From Streptococcus parasanguinis (GTDB lineage Bacteria > Bacillota > Bacilli > Lactobacillales > Streptococcaceae), in NCBI RefSeq assembly GCF_023109675.1, contig NZ_JALDUR010000001.1, positions 36,997 to 100,996 on the forward strand: a DNA stretch of 64,000 nucleotides, read 5' to 3'. The stretch's first letter is position 1. Each line of letters begins with the position of its first letter. Below, piece by piece: positions 8,864 through 18,597 of this stretch. The position numbers and the translations under genes were made by a program. Under the pieces are notes generated by a model. That model saw only the letters and a program-made list of their open reading frames with translations, ran no database searches and was not told the DNA's origin.

Positions 8864-9556
8864 ATGAATACGTTAGAAATTTCAAAAAACAAATTGCAAG
8901 AAGTTCGGAAGGTCGAAGAGTACTTTAATGCCCTGGCGACGAATATCCAATTGAGTGGGGTAGACTTAAAAGTCATCGCCATCTCATCTGTTCAAGAAAA
9001 TGAAGGGAAATCAACCACTTCAACCAACTTGGCCGTTGCCTTTGCGCGTGCGGGTTACAAGACCCTTTTGGTCGACTGTGATATCCGAAACTCTGTCATG
9101 ACAGGGATTTTCCGTAGTCGTACTAAGATCCAAGGCTTGACCGACTTTTTATCTGGTCGTAGCCAATTGGACCACATTTTGTATGCGACTGATTTTCCAA
9201 ACTTGGATATCATCGAGTCTGGACAGGTAGCGCCAAACCCAACGGGTCTCTTGCAAAGCAAGAACTTCACCGTGATGATGGATGCCCTGCGTGAGCATTT
9301 TGACTACATCATTGTCGACACGCCTCCAATCGGGGTCGTGATCGATGCGGCCATTATCGCCCAACGCTGTGATGGAACTGTCTTGATCACAGAATCTGGC
9401 GCCAATGGACGCAAGGCTGTCCAAAAGGCTAAGGACCAATTAGAACAAACAGGCACACCTTTCTTGGGAGTAGTGCTTAACAAATTCAACATTAAAGCTG
9501 CTGAATATGGTTCGTATGGTGGATATGGATCTTACGGAGAGTATGGGAAAAAGTAA
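8864..9556 (+). CDS. wze: Capsule tyrosine-protein kinase (BY-kinase)
   Basis: 230-aa autophosphorylating kinase (CpsD/Wze). The Walker A variant SSVQENEGKSTTSTNLA starts near residue 42, Walker A' is LLVDCDIR, and Walker B is YIIVDTPP. The C-terminal tyrosine cluster, with four Tyr in repeated YGSYGGYG/YGEYG form, is the usual phosphorylation tail. It works with Wzd, and its phosphate is removed by Wzh. The gene is 12 bases after wzd. Confidence 0.95.
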   Translation: MNTLEISKNKLQEVRKVEEYFNALATNIQLSGVDLKVIAISSVQENEGKSTTSTNLAVAFARAGYKTLLVDCDIRNSVMTGIFRSRTKIQGLTDFLSGRSQLDHILYATDFPNLDIIESGQVAPNPTGLLQSKNFTVMMDALREHFDYIIVDTPPIGVVIDAAIIAQRCDGTVLITESGANGRKAVQKAKDQLEQTGTPFLGVVLNKFNIKAAEYGSYGGYGSYGEYGKK

Positions 9557-9575
9557 AGAATAGGATTGAGGGAAA

Positions 9576-10952
9576 ATGGGAGAAGAAAGAATCGAACTGG
9601 AAAAACTAAATATTGTTCTCTTTCAAAGTTTGGCTGTCCTATTTTCAGCTTACATTGTGAGTCTTTTTAAGGATGCAGAATACACGTCGCAGACAATCGC
9701 TATTCTCTATCTCTTACATTTTGTATCCTTTTACATTAGCAATACTGCCTATCGTTTTTACAGCAGAGGCTATCTAGATGGGCTCTTTCAGGTCTTGAAA
9801 TACAATGTATTTTTCGCTGTTGGGATCACCTTTACCTCTTTTATGCTGGATGGGGTCTTTTCCATCTCTCGTCGGGGGATGATCTACTTCTTTCTTTTCA
9901 ATACGTTTTCTGTCTATGTCATGGATCTCTTGCTCAAGAGATACCGGAAGTCTGTTTCACCACGGCGGAAAAGCTCGCGAAAGATTTTCCTGATTACAGC
10001 GACTAGCCGGATGGAAAAGGTATTTGATATTTTGCATTCGCCTAGCCTTTATCATGGAGAACTAATCGGTGTCACTGTCATGGACGATACGAATTTTGCT
10101 CATTCAGGTGTACGGGTGGTGCAGCCAGATCAAATGATGAACTTTGTGACCAAGGAAGTGGTGGATGAAGTGTTTATCAATCTGCCAAGTGAGGACTACA
10201 ATATTAGTGATTTCGTCTCGGAGTTTGAGAGTATGGGGATCGATGTATCGGTCAATCTCAATGCCTTTAACTTCGCTTCCTTGGGCAATAAACGGGTTCG
10301 AGAAGTCGGGGGACTAAGTGTCGTCACTTTCTCAACCAATTTCTATAAACCAAGTCACGTCTTTGCTAAACGTCTCTTAGATGTTGTAGGCGCCCTCTTT
10401 GGTCTCTTGATTTGTGGACTAGTGAGTATCGTTTTGGTCCCTCTAATCCGCAAAGATGGTGGACCTGCTTTCTTTGTACAGAAGCGGGTCGGAAAGAACG
10501 GACGGTATTTTAACTTCTATAAATTCCGCTCTATGCGCGTGGATGCCGAAGAGATTAAAAAAGATCTGATGGCGCAAAATACCATGACTGGTGGGATGTT
10601 TAAGATGGAAAACGATCCACGGGTAACACCAATCGGACGCTTTATCCGTAAGACCAGTCTGGATGAATTGCCACAATTTTACAATGTTCTGATCGGCGAT
10701 ATGAGTCTAGTCGGAACTCGTCCTCCAACGGTAGACGAATACCAAGACTATACGCCAGCCCAAAAACGCCGCCTCAGCTTCAAGCCCGGGATTACAGGCC
10801 TTTGGCAAGTGAGCGGACGCAGTGAGATTACAGATTTTGACGAAGTGGTCAAACTCGACGTTGCATACATGGATGGTTGGACGATCTGGAGAGATATTCA
10901 GATCCTGCTCAAGACCGTGAAGGTTGTACTTAGAAAAGAAGGAGCGAAGTAG
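9576..10952 (+). CDS. wchA: Undecaprenyl-phosphate glucose-1-phosphate transferase
   Basis: 458-aa polyprenol sugar-phosphate transferase (WchA/CpsE type) that starts the repeat unit by moving a sugar-1-phosphate, most likely glucose, onto undecaprenyl phosphate. Four N-terminal membrane segments, a central nucleotide-binding-like region (~130-255), one reentrant membrane helix (KRLLDVVGALFGLLICGL), then the catalytic bacterial sugar transferase domain with FFVQKRVGKNGRYFNFYKFRSM and TSLDELPQFYNVLIGDMSLVGTRPP (the second piece lies in residues ~355-385). Glucose is inferred from the WchA-like arrangement followed by a WchF-type gene. Confidence 0.9.
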   Translation: MGEERIELEKLNIVLFQSLAVLFSAYIVSLFKDAEYTSQTIAILYLLHFVSFYISNTAYRFYSRGYLDGLFQVLKYNVFFAVGITFTSFMLDGVFSISRRGMIYFFLFNTFSVYVMDLLLKRYRKSVSPRRKSSRKIFLITATSRMEKVFDILHSPSLYHGELIGVTVMDDTNFAHSGVRVVQPDQMMNFVTKEVVDEVFINLPSEDYNISDFVSEFESMGIDVSVNLNAFNFASLGNKRVREVGGLSVVTFSTNFYKPSHVFAKRLLDVVGALFGLLICGLVSIVLVPLIRKDGGPAFFVQKRVGKNGRYFNFYKFRSMRVDAEEIKKDLMAQNTMTGGMFKMENDPRVTPIGRFIRKTSLDELPQFYNVLIGDMSLVGTRPPTVDEYQDYTPAQKRRLSFKPGITGLWQVSGRSEITDFDEVVKLDVAYMDGWTIWRDIQILLKTVKVVLRKEGAK

Positions 10953-10990
10953 GAAAATGCCTACTTCGTCCTTTCCATGTTAGGAGAAAA

Positions 10991-12163
10991 ATGACACAAT
11001 CAATTTATATCGTTGGTTCCAAAGGGATTCCAGCAAAATATGGTGGTTTTGAGACCTTTGTTGAAAAGTTGACAGAATTCCAACAAGATAAAGATATCCA
11101 GTATTATGTAGCTTGTATGCGGGAGAATTCAGCCAAATCAGGGATTACTGCAGATACTTTTGAACATAACGGTGCAATTTGCTACAACATTGATGTCCCT
11201 AATATTGGTCCTGCACGTGCCATTGCTTACGATATTGCAGCACTTAATAAGGCGATTGAAATCGCAAAGGAAAACAAGGACCAGGCACCAATCTTTTATG
11301 TCTTGGCTTGTCGGATTGGTCCCTTTATTTCAAGGATAAAAAAGAAAATCAAGGCTATCGGAGGAACTCTGATGGTCAATCCGGATGGTCATGAGTGGCT
11401 TCGTGCCAAGTGGAGTCTTCCAGTCCGCAAGTATTGGAAGTTTTCTGAGCAACTCATGGTCAAACATGCTGATCTTTTGATTTGTGATAGTAAGAACATC
11501 GAAGCTTATATTCAGAAGGATTATGCTAAGTATCAGCCACAGACGACCTATATTGCTTATGGAACCGATACAAGCAAGTCTATCCTGAGTAAAGAAGACG
11601 AGAAAGTACGGACTTGGTTTGCAGATAAGCAAGTTACTGAAGGAGATTACTACCTTGTCGTGGGACGTTTTGTACCGGAAAACAACTATGAGGCCATGAT
11701 TCGTGGCTTTATGCAGTCAAACTCCCAAAAAGATTTTGTTCTAATTACCAATGTAGAACAAAACAAGTTCTATGAACAGTTGCGTAAAGATACAGGATTT
11801 GATCAAGATCCTCGAGTGAAGTTTGTCGGGACGGTCTATGATCAAGAATTGCTCAAATACATCCGTGAGAATGCCTTTGCTTACTTCCATGGTCATGAAG
11901 TAGGTGGTACCAATCCATCCCTTCTTGAGGCTCTTGAGTCTACTAAGCTCAATCTCTTGTTGGATGTTGGCTTTAACCGTGAAGTCGGTGAAGATGGGGC
12001 GCTCTATTGGAAGAAAGATCAATTGGCACATGTCATCGATCAGGCTGAACAAATGGATACTCAAGCAATCGAAGATCTCAATCAAAAATCAAGTCAACGG
12101 ATTGCTGAAGCCTTTACTTGGGAAAAAATTGTTACAGACTACGAGAAAGTATTTAAAGGATAG
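10991..12163 (+). CDS. wchF: DUF1972-type rhamnosyltransferase (WchF-like)
   Basis: 390-aa cytoplasmic glycosyltransferase. The N terminus, YIVGSKGIPAKYGGFETFVEKL, spans the DUF1972/GT4-like signature (SKGIPAKYGGFETF). A C-terminal nucleotide-sugar region has HEVGGTNPSLLEALES. This family, which includes Cps2T/WchF of pneumococcus, adds beta-1,4-rhamnose to the lipid-linked glucose made by WchA. The gene follows wchA by 38 bases, the same order as in pneumococcal and receptor-polysaccharide loci. Rhamnose as donor is an inference from this family and order; no rml genes lie in the window. Confidence 0.82.
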   Translation: MTQSIYIVGSKGIPAKYGGFETFVEKLTEFQQDKDIQYYVACMRENSAKSGITADTFEHNGAICYNIDVPNIGPARAIAYDIAALNKAIEIAKENKDQAPIFYVLACRIGPFISRIKKKIKAIGGTLMVNPDGHEWLRAKWSLPVRKYWKFSEQLMVKHADLLICDSKNIEAYIQKDYAKYQPQTTYIAYGTDTSKSILSKEDEKVRTWFADKQVTEGDYYLVVGRFVPENNYEAMIRGFMQSNSQKDFVLITNVEQNKFYEQLRKDTGFDQDPRVKFVGTVYDQELLKYIRENAFAYFHGHEVGGTNPSLLEALESTKLNLLLDVGFNREVGEDGALYWKKDQLAHVIDQAEQMDTQAIEDLNQKSSQRIAEAFTWEKIVTDYEKVFKG

Positions 12164-12165
12164 AA

Positions 12166-13314
12166 ATGCAGAAAATTTTATATCTTCACGCTGGTGCCGA
12201 AATGTATGGTGCTGACAAGGTTTTGTTGGAGCTTATTAAGGGTTTGGATAAAGATGCTTTTGAGGCACACGTTATCTTACCCAATGATGGTGTCTTAGTT
12301 GGTGCATTGGAAGAGGTCGGTGCTAAGGTTAAAGTCATTGATTACCCAATCTTGCGCCGGAAATATTTTAATCCAAAAGGAATCCTTGAGTACTTTGGTT
12401 CCTATAACCGTTACTCCAAACAAATTGCTCAATACGCTAAGGAGAATGGCATTACTCTTATTCACAATAATACGACTGCGGTACTTGAGGGGATTTATCT
12501 TAAACGTAAGTTGAAATTACCTTTGATTTGGCATGTGCATGAAATTATCGTCAAACCAAAAGCAATCTCTGATTTCATCAACTTTTTGATGGGGCGCTAT
12601 GCGGATACGATTGTGACAGTTTCAAATGCTGTTGCTAATCATGTCAAGCAGTCTCGTTTTGTAAAAGATGACCAAGTTCAAGTCATCTATAATGGTGTTG
12701 ACAATGCTGTTTATCAGGTGATGGATGCTAGTGCGGTCCGTGATCAGTTTGGTATCGCCCAGGATGCTTTGGTGATCGGAATGGTTGGTCGAGTGAATGC
12801 TTGGAAAGGTCAAGGCGACTTCCTAGAAGCTGTGACGCCAATCTTACAGGCTAATCCAAAAGCAGTAGCCTTTTTGGCAGGAAGTGCATTTGAAGGTGAA
12901 GAGTGGCGCGTGGAGGAGTTGGAGAAGGCTATATCAGACTCACCAGTAGCTGGACAAATCAAGCGAATTGACTATTATAGCAAGACAACAGAACTCTATA
13001 ATATGTTTGATATCTTTGTCTTGCCAAGTACCAATCCAGATCCACTACCAACAGTCGTACTAGAAGCGATGGCTTGTGGTAAACCTGTAGTCGGTTACCG
13101 TCATGGTGGTGTCTGTGAAATGGTTAAGGAAGGCGAAAACGGCCTTCTTGCCACACCAAATCAACCTTCTGAATTATCCAAGGCTATTCAAGAATTGGCT
13201 GAGAACACTGAGAAGAGAGAACAATTTGGAAAGGCATCTGTTAAACGCCAAAAAGAACTATTCTCATTACAAAGTTATATTCGGAATTTTTCGGAGTTGT
13301 ATAAGAACTATTAA
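12166..13314 (+). CDS. GT4 family glycosyltransferase
   Basis: 382-aa GT-B fold glycosyltransferase. The N-terminal acceptor domain begins YLHAGAEMYGADKVLLEL; HVHEI is mid-domain. The C-terminal donor domain carries GMVGRVNAWKGQ and the conserved EX7E motif in PLPTVVLEAMACGKPVVG. It starts 2 bases after the previous stop, so it is translationally coupled. It probably adds the third sugar of the repeat unit (WefA-like position in receptor polysaccharide loci). Donor and linkage cannot be read from sequence. Confidence 0.85.
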   Translation: MQKILYLHAGAEMYGADKVLLELIKGLDKDAFEAHVILPNDGVLVGALEEVGAKVKVIDYPILRRKYFNPKGILEYFGSYNRYSKQIAQYAKENGITLIHNNTTAVLEGIYLKRKLKLPLIWHVHEIIVKPKAISDFINFLMGRYADTIVTVSNAVANHVKQSRFVKDDQVQVIYNGVDNAVYQVMDASAVRDQFGIAQDALVIGMVGRVNAWKGQGDFLEAVTPILQANPKAVAFLAGSAFEGEEWRVEELEKAISDSPVAGQIKRIDYYSKTTELYNMFDIFVLPSTNPDPLPTVVLEAMACGKPVVGYRHGGVCEMVKEGENGLLATPNQPSELSKAIQELAENTEKREQFGKASVKRQKELFSLQSYIRNFSELYKNY

Positions 13315-13315
13315 G

Positions 13316-13957
13316 ATGAATACTGAAACAATTAAGAACAAGTTAAAACCAATCGTTTATCCAATCATTAACTTTATTCCTCGGCGAAGACTCAAGAATA
13401 AGAATTTCACGATTATTTGTGATAATTGTTGGGCAGGAAAAGTTTATCAAGAATTGGGTTTGCCTTACCAAACGCCATTTGTAGGGATGTTTATCTTTTC
13501 ACCTGATTACATTAAGATGCTTAAGAATTTAAAACATTATTTGAGCGGAAACATCCCTTTGAAATTTGTTAAGGAATCAAAATATATCAAAGACTTTGAT
13601 AATGCCTATCCTCTAGCACTCCTTGATGATATTGAACTTCATTTCTTGCATTATGCAGATGAAGAAGAAGCTACTAAAAAATGGAATCGTCGTTTGAAGA
13701 GAATGCATTGGGATAATTTGTATTTCAAGTTCAATGACAATGATGCTTGTACTTATGAGCTGATGAAAGAGTTTGAAGAGCTTCCATACAAGAGTAAGGT
13801 GATTTTCTCTTCAAAGAATTATAGTGACCTACCTTCATTGGTCCACTTTAAATCAGCTGAAAAGCAAGGACACGTTGGCATCGATTTGAAAACGTACCAC
13901 CGTTATTTTAATGCTGTTACTTGGTTGAATAAGGGTGGAGAGGATCTAACTAAATGA
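13316..13957 (+). CDS. DUF1919 polysaccharide-locus protein
   Basis: About 213 aa. The open frame begins earlier inside the upstream gene, but ATG 13316 (MNTETIKNKL), one base after that stop, gives the expected family start. The DUF1919 hallmark is clear: FTIICDNCWAGKVYQELGLP and FVGMFIFSPDYIKMLKNLKHYL. Proteins of this family occur in capsule loci and are thought to be transferases (possibly acyl), but no reaction has been settled to my knowledge. Base composition becomes visibly AT-rich from here, marking the start of the strain-specific cassette. No good ribosome site is seen, so reinitiation from the upstream gene is likely. Confidence 0.75.
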   Translation: MNTETIKNKLKPIVYPIINFIPRRRLKNKNFTIICDNCWAGKVYQELGLPYQTPFVGMFIFSPDYIKMLKNLKHYLSGNIPLKFVKESKYIKDFDNAYPLALLDDIELHFLHYADEEEATKKWNRRLKRMHWDNLYFKFNDNDACTYELMKEFEELPYKSKVIFSSKNYSDLPSLVHFKSAEKQGHVGIDLKTYHRYFNAVTWLNKGGEDLTK

Positions 13958-14925
13958 AAAGAATAAGACTTATTATTCCATATTTCGGAAGACTTCCAAA
14001 ATTTTTCCCATATTTTTTGTTGACCGCCAAACGTAATCAAAAGATTGATTTCTTAATTTATACGGATCAAAATATTGACCAATTGGAAATTTTGAACGCT
14101 GAGAATATTGAATTTAAGACTCTTTCGTTTGATGATTTAAGAAAAAAAGTACAGTCTAAATTTGATTTTGAAATTTCTCTCAAAACACCTTATAAATTAT
14201 GTGACTATAAAGTTGCTTATGGGTTTATCTTTGAAGAGGAGTTGAAGGGATACGACTACTGGGGATTTTGTGATACAGACGTCTTACTTGGTGATATTTA
14301 TCAATTTCTGGAAGAACATAGCTTTTTTGAGAATGACTATGCTCGATATGGTCTTTTAGGTCATCTTCAAATTTTTAAGAATTCAAGAGAAGTTAATCGT
14401 GTTTTTATGTCTGGGCAAGGTTCATACTATCGATTAGATTATCACAATGTCTATACTAGTGAACAAAATTTTATTTTTGATGAGGCAGAAGGCATCCAAA
14501 AGCTTTTTGAAAAATGTCATTTCAAACAACTGCAAGATAAGTTTTTTGATGATATTGATATTAGTCATTTCTCATTTAGGGAATATGGTGAAAATGAACC
14601 GAAACGCTATTATTTTTGGTCAGAGGAAAATGGTTTGGAATCGATAAATTTAATCGATGGTGATATAGTGGTTAAGCGTCCTCTATATGCACATTTCCAA
14701 AAGAGGATGATTAAATGTCCTGAGTTTAAATTGGTTGATTCATTTTATGTTATACCAAATCAATTAGTTATTGGAGAGAAAATTTCTAAGCAAGAGCTAG
14801 TAGAGGTAACAAGAAATAAATTCTATTGGGAATATATTAGATCAACAATGTTAAAGAAATTAAAAAAAGAAAAATGGACACTAGAATTTATTCGTCATAA
14901 ATTAAGGATGAAGAGTAATGAATAA
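13954..14925 (+). CDS. DUF6625-like predicted glycosyltransferase
   Basis: 323 aa. The N terminus is MKRIRLIIPYFGRLPKFFPYFL, with a GT-A-like start (IIPYFG). A metal-binding-like DxD occurs in YWGFCDTDVLLGDI, with NDYARYGLLGHLQIFKN after it. This pattern matches DUF6625 capsule proteins predicted to be glycosyltransferases. It overlaps the genes on both sides by 4 and 8 bases. AT-rich, like its neighbours. The enzymatic call is an inference from the DxD motif and context. Confidence 0.7.
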   Translation: MKRIRLIIPYFGRLPKFFPYFLLTAKRNQKIDFLIYTDQNIDQLEILNAENIEFKTLSFDDLRKKVQSKFDFEISLKTPYKLCDYKVAYGFIFEEELKGYDYWGFCDTDVLLGDIYQFLEEHSFFENDYARYGLLGHLQIFKNSREVNRVFMSGQGSYYRLDYHNVYTSEQNFIFDEAEGIQKLFEKCHFKQLQDKFFDDIDISHFSFREYGENEPKRYYFWSEENGLESINLIDGDIVVKRPLYAHFQKRMIKCPEFKLVDSFYVIPNQLVIGEKISKQELVEVTRNKFYWEYIRSTMLKKLKKEKWTLEFIRHKLRMKSNE

Positions 14926-15988
14926 TATAGATTTGAGTATTATTGTTCCAGTATTTAATGTTGAAGGTTATTTAAAAAGAGCCCTAGATTCCATACTTAT
15001 GCAATCGTCGCCAATCAATTATGAAATTGTGTTAATTGATGACGGTTCAAGTGATAATAGCGGTGCGATTTGTGATAAGTATCAAAATAATTTTTCTAAC
15101 GTTTGTGTTAGGCATATTGAAAATAACGGAGTGTCAGAAGCTAGGAACTTAGGTATTTCTTTGTCGAGAGGTAATTATTTATTTTTTATGGATCCTGACG
15201 ACTTCGTATCTGAGGATTTCTTTGAAAAAATATTTCCTAACCTCAATGATAAATGGGATGTTCTTTGTTTTGGCTACAACGAAATTAAAGAAAATAAGGA
15301 CACTATTTTGTCTTGTCGCCCTCATTTGTATACGCATTGTGGTCTTCTTGGAAAGAATGAATTTAGAAATCAATTTATAGAGTTATTCAAAACTGATATG
15401 ATGTATAATGTTTGGTCAAGAATCTATAACAAGTCATTTATTTTAAAACACGATATTCAGTTTCCTAGTAAACCAATAGGAGAGGATACTTCATTCAATT
15501 TTCAAGTTTATCGACATTTAGATAACATTCTTTTTATTGAATCGACTCTTTATAATTATATTGCTGGTAGAAGCGGTTCAGCATTGACCAGTTTTCATCC
15601 TAGAAGAATCGAAATACAATTAGATGAACTTCAAGCATTGCAAAAATTACTTGAAAAGTTCCAAATAGAAGATGCCACATTAATTCAAGAAATTAAGACA
15701 AAAATTATTGTAAGTGCAGCCTTTCAAATTTCTAATTTAAATGCGAGAAGGAAAGAAAAGATAGAATTACTGCAATCTATTATTACTAATAAAGCTTTTG
15801 ATCATATTTTTTCAGGAAATAGGAATCAAATGATTGGGTCTTATAAGACCTTATTAAGACAGCGAGATATTTCTTCTTTTCTTAGAAGATTGAGTATTGA
15901 TCTTCTCACCCAAAAAAAATTTCGGACAGTCATCTTTATTGAAAAAATGAAAATGAATCCAATTTTACGTAAAATTGCTTTTAAATAG
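14918..15988 (+). CDS. GT2 family glycosyltransferase
   Basis: 356 aa. Classic GT-A start (LSIIVPVFNVEGYLKRALDSIL), nucleotide-binding LIDDGSSDNSG, acceptor-side ARNLGISLSRGNYLFFMDPDD with DPDD as the metal site, and a later GEDTSFNFQVYRHL motif with the catalytic ED. The C-terminal ~130 residues are less typical. An inverting, cytoplasmic enzyme adding one sugar of the repeat unit; donor unknown. Overlaps the previous gene by 8 bases. AT-rich codon use, as in the rest of the cassette. Confidence 0.85.
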   Translation: MNNIDLSIIVPVFNVEGYLKRALDSILMQSSPINYEIVLIDDGSSDNSGAICDKYQNNFSNVCVRHIENNGVSEARNLGISLSRGNYLFFMDPDDFVSEDFFEKIFPNLNDKWDVLCFGYNEIKENKDTILSCRPHLYTHCGLLGKNEFRNQFIELFKTDMMYNVWSRIYNKSFILKHDIQFPSKPIGEDTSFNFQVYRHLDNILFIESTLYNYIAGRSGSALTSFHPRRIEIQLDELQALQKLLEKFQIEDATLIQEIKTKIIVSAAFQISNLNARRKEKIELLQSIITNKAFDHIFSGNRNQMIGSYKTLLRQRDISSFLRRLSIDLLTQKKFRTVIFIEKMKMNPILRKIAFK

Positions 15989-16020
15989 GTGTAGCTATTT
16001 TATTAAGAGAAAAAGGGATT

Positions 16021-17169
16021 ATGTTAAAAATTAAGTTTGAGAACCTTTTGGTTATTCTAGTATTGACTCTCATTGTTGGGTACGATACTCTTATGACAAC
16101 AATGTTAAACAGAATAATCCCAAACCTTCCGGTTGTTTTATTAATCTGTTTTTCATTATTATTATGTTTTAGATTTTTGTATATAAAAAAATTCACGTTC
16201 TTTTATATCTTAACTGCTATTTTATTACTACTAACAAGTTCTATCGTATTCATGCATACGGGCGGGACTAATTTCCTACTTTATTCATTATTGATTTTGT
16301 TATTATATGATGCAGATATTGATGTTATCTTAAAAACATACGTTATTGTGTCAGGAACGATAGTGTTCGGAGTGTTCTTACTTTCAATTCTGGGAGTTAT
16401 TCCTAATTTACAATTTGCTCAGGTCCGTTCGTCTGGCCTTGTGATTAGAAATTCCTTTGGTTTCATTTATCCAACTGACTTTGCGTCTCACTGTTTTTAT
16501 TTATTTATTGCTTGGGGATATGTACTACGGAAAAGGTTCATCATACTACGAACCTTGGTAGGTATTAGTTTAGCATTTTTTATCATCAAATTTTGTGATG
16601 CTAGGTTAAATGCCCTTTCTGTACTTGTAGCAACTTTCATTTTTATTGTTATGTATGTTACTAAAGAAAGAAAATTTAAAATTTATGGGATCCTACCTTA
16701 TTTTGCAGCTATATTTTCTTTCTTAATGTTTTACTTATCGTACTTCTTTACCTGGTCTTCTTCATTATTTGTGAGTTTGAACAACTTATTCAGTATGAGG
16801 TTATTTTTAGGGAAAAATGCAATAGAGACCTATGGATTACATTTGTTTGGAGCAACCGGGGTTAAGTTTATAGGATATGGTGGCACAACAGAATCAGTAT
16901 ACAGTTATAACTATGTAGATTCCTCTTATATTCAAATGTTATTTTACTACGGAGTTGTTCCTGTAGTATTACTGGTATTGATTTATGTACTTGCATCAAA
17001 GAGAATTTATAAACAGGGTATGTTCCTATTCTTAGCTTTATTATCGCTTATTACAATTAATTGTATGATAGAAGCTTTTTGGATAAGACCAGGATATAAT
17101 ATTTTTATTTTTACACTTTTTGCTAGCCTTGTGCCAGTTCAATACAAAATAAAAGATAGAATTGAATGA
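16021..17169 (+). CDS. wzy: Polysaccharide repeat-unit polymerase
   Basis: 382-aa protein with about ten to eleven membrane segments and one larger outside loop near residues ~255-300 (FLGKNAIETYGLHLFGATGV). This is the usual look of Wzy polymerases, which join flipped repeat units on the outer face of the membrane. Sequence similarity within Wzy is low, so the call rests on topology, length and position before wzx. Very AT-rich. The stop overlaps the wzx start. Confidence 0.8.
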   Translation: MLKIKFENLLVILVLTLIVGYDTLMTTMLNRIIPNLPVVLLICFSLLLCFRFLYIKKFTFFYILTAILLLLTSSIVFMHTGGTNFLLYSLLILLLYDADIDVILKTYVIVSGTIVFGVFLLSILGVIPNLQFAQVRSSGLVIRNSFGFIYPTDFASHCFYLFIAWGYVLRKRFIILRTLVGISLAFFIIKFCDARLNALSVLVATFIFIVMYVTKERKFKIYGILPYFAAIFSFLMFYLSYFFTWSSSLFVSLNNLFSMRLFLGKNAIETYGLHLFGATGVKFIGYGGTTESVYSYNYVDSSYIQMLFYYGVVPVVLLVLIYVLASKRIYKQGMFLFLALLSLITINCMIEAFWIRPGYNIFIFTLFASLVPVQYKIKDRIE

Positions 17170-18587
17170 TCATGAAAGTTCTTAAAAATTACGCCTATAA
17201 TCTCTCCTACCAGTTACTGGTGATTATCTTGCCGATTATCACCACCCCTTATGTGACGCGGGTCTTTAGTTCAAATGACTTGGGGACCTATGGCTATTTC
17301 AACTCCATTGTTACTTATTTTCTCCTTTTGGCGACGCTAGGAGTGGCTAATTATGGAACTAAGGAGATTTCAGGACACCGAAAAGACATCCAAAAGAATT
17401 TCTGGGGGATTTATACTCTCCAGTTGGGGGCTACGATTTTATCTCTTGCCCTCTATGTTCTTTTGTGTGTAACTCTATCTTCTATGCAAAATCCTGTCGC
17501 TTATATCTTAGGACTTAGCTTGATTTCTAAGGGACTCGACATTTCCTGGCTCTTTCAGGGATTAGAGGATTTCCGTAAGATTACGATTCGGAATATCACG
17601 GTCAAACTGGTTGGAGTCACCTCCATCTTCTTGTTTGTCAAATCTGCCAATGATCTGTATCTCTATGTATTCTTATTAACGATCTTTGAGCTTTTAGGTC
17701 AGCTCAGTATGTGGCTACCCGCTCGTGAATTTATTGGGAAAGCACATTTTGATTTAGCTTATGCACGGGTGCATTTAAAACCGGTCATTCTGCTCTTTTT
17801 ACCGCAGATTGCCATTTCCTTGTATGTCACTTTGGACCGAACCATGCTGGGGGCTCTCGCATCTACAAAGGATGTAGGGATCTATGACCAGGCCTTAAAA
17901 TTGGTCAATATTTTGTTAACCTTGGTGACTTCACTGGGGAGTGTCATGTTGCCTCGGGTATCGAGCCTCTTATCCTCAGGGGACCACAAAGCGGTTAACA
18001 AGATGCATCAAATGTCCTTTTTGATTTATAATTTGGTCATTTTCCCGATTATTGCCGGCATGCTGATTGTCAATGATGATTTTGTTCAATTCTTCCTAGG
18101 GAAGGATTTCCAGGATGCACGTTATGCCATTGCCATCATGATTTTTAGAATGTTCTTTATCGGATGGACCAATATCATGGGGATTCAAATTCTAATCCCT
18201 CATAATAAAAATAAAGAATTTATGATTTCGACAACTGTTCCTGCCATTGTCAGTGTCGGATTGAACCTAATCTTCCTACCAAAACTGGGCTTTATTGGAG
18301 CTTCGATTGTTTCAGTGTTGACAGAAGCTTTGGTATGGGGGATTCAACTCTACTTCACACGAACGTATCTTAAAGAAGTGCCGATTATGGGCTCAATGAT
18401 GAAGATTGTGTTCGCTTCAGGCCTCATGTATGGTCTTTTGCTACTAGTCAAGTCCATCGTCCACCTTTCGCCGACGCTGAATGTCGTTCTGTATGCTGGC
18501 CTAGGTGGGGTCATCTATGGGACCTTGATTTTGCTCCTCAAAGTAGTGAATGTGAAAGAGTTGAAACAGCAATTAATAAAAAAATAG
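17166..18587 (+). CDS. wzx: Polysaccharide repeat-unit flippase
   Basis: 473-aa MATE/MOP-superfamily flippase with 12-14 membrane segments. N terminus with YQLLVIILPIITTPYVTRVF and the GTYGYFNSI element is typical of Wzx. It carries undecaprenyl-linked repeat units across the membrane for Wzy. ATG 17166 overlaps the wzy stop; ATG 17172 is a second possible start. GC content rises here compared with wzy, suggesting a recombination joint near 17.17 kb. Confidence 0.92.
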   Translation: MIMKVLKNYAYNLSYQLLVIILPIITTPYVTRVFSSNDLGTYGYFNSIVTYFLLLATLGVANYGTKEISGHRKDIQKNFWGIYTLQLGATILSLALYVLLCVTLSSMQNPVAYILGLSLISKGLDISWLFQGLEDFRKITIRNITVKLVGVTSIFLFVKSANDLYLYVFLLTIFELLGQLSMWLPAREFIGKAHFDLAYARVHLKPVILLFLPQIAISLYVTLDRTMLGALASTKDVGIYDQALKLVNILLTLVTSLGSVMLPRVSSLLSSGDHKAVNKMHQMSFLIYNLVIFPIIAGMLIVNDDFVQFFLGKDFQDARYAIAIMIFRMFFIGWTNIMGIQILIPHNKNKEFMISTTVPAIVSVGLNLIFLPKLGFIGASIVSVLTEALVWGIQLYFTRTYLKEVPIMGSMMKIVFASGLMYGLLLLVKSIVHLSPTLNVVLYAGLGGVIYGTLILLLKVVNVKELKQQLIKK

Positions 18588-18597
18588 GGAGACAACT

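Noticed and set aside
13103..13315. Longer start for the DUF1919 protein inside the GT4 gene
   Set aside because: It would add 71 residues read out of frame from the conserved end of the upstream gene. ATG 13316 gives the family-like N terminus.
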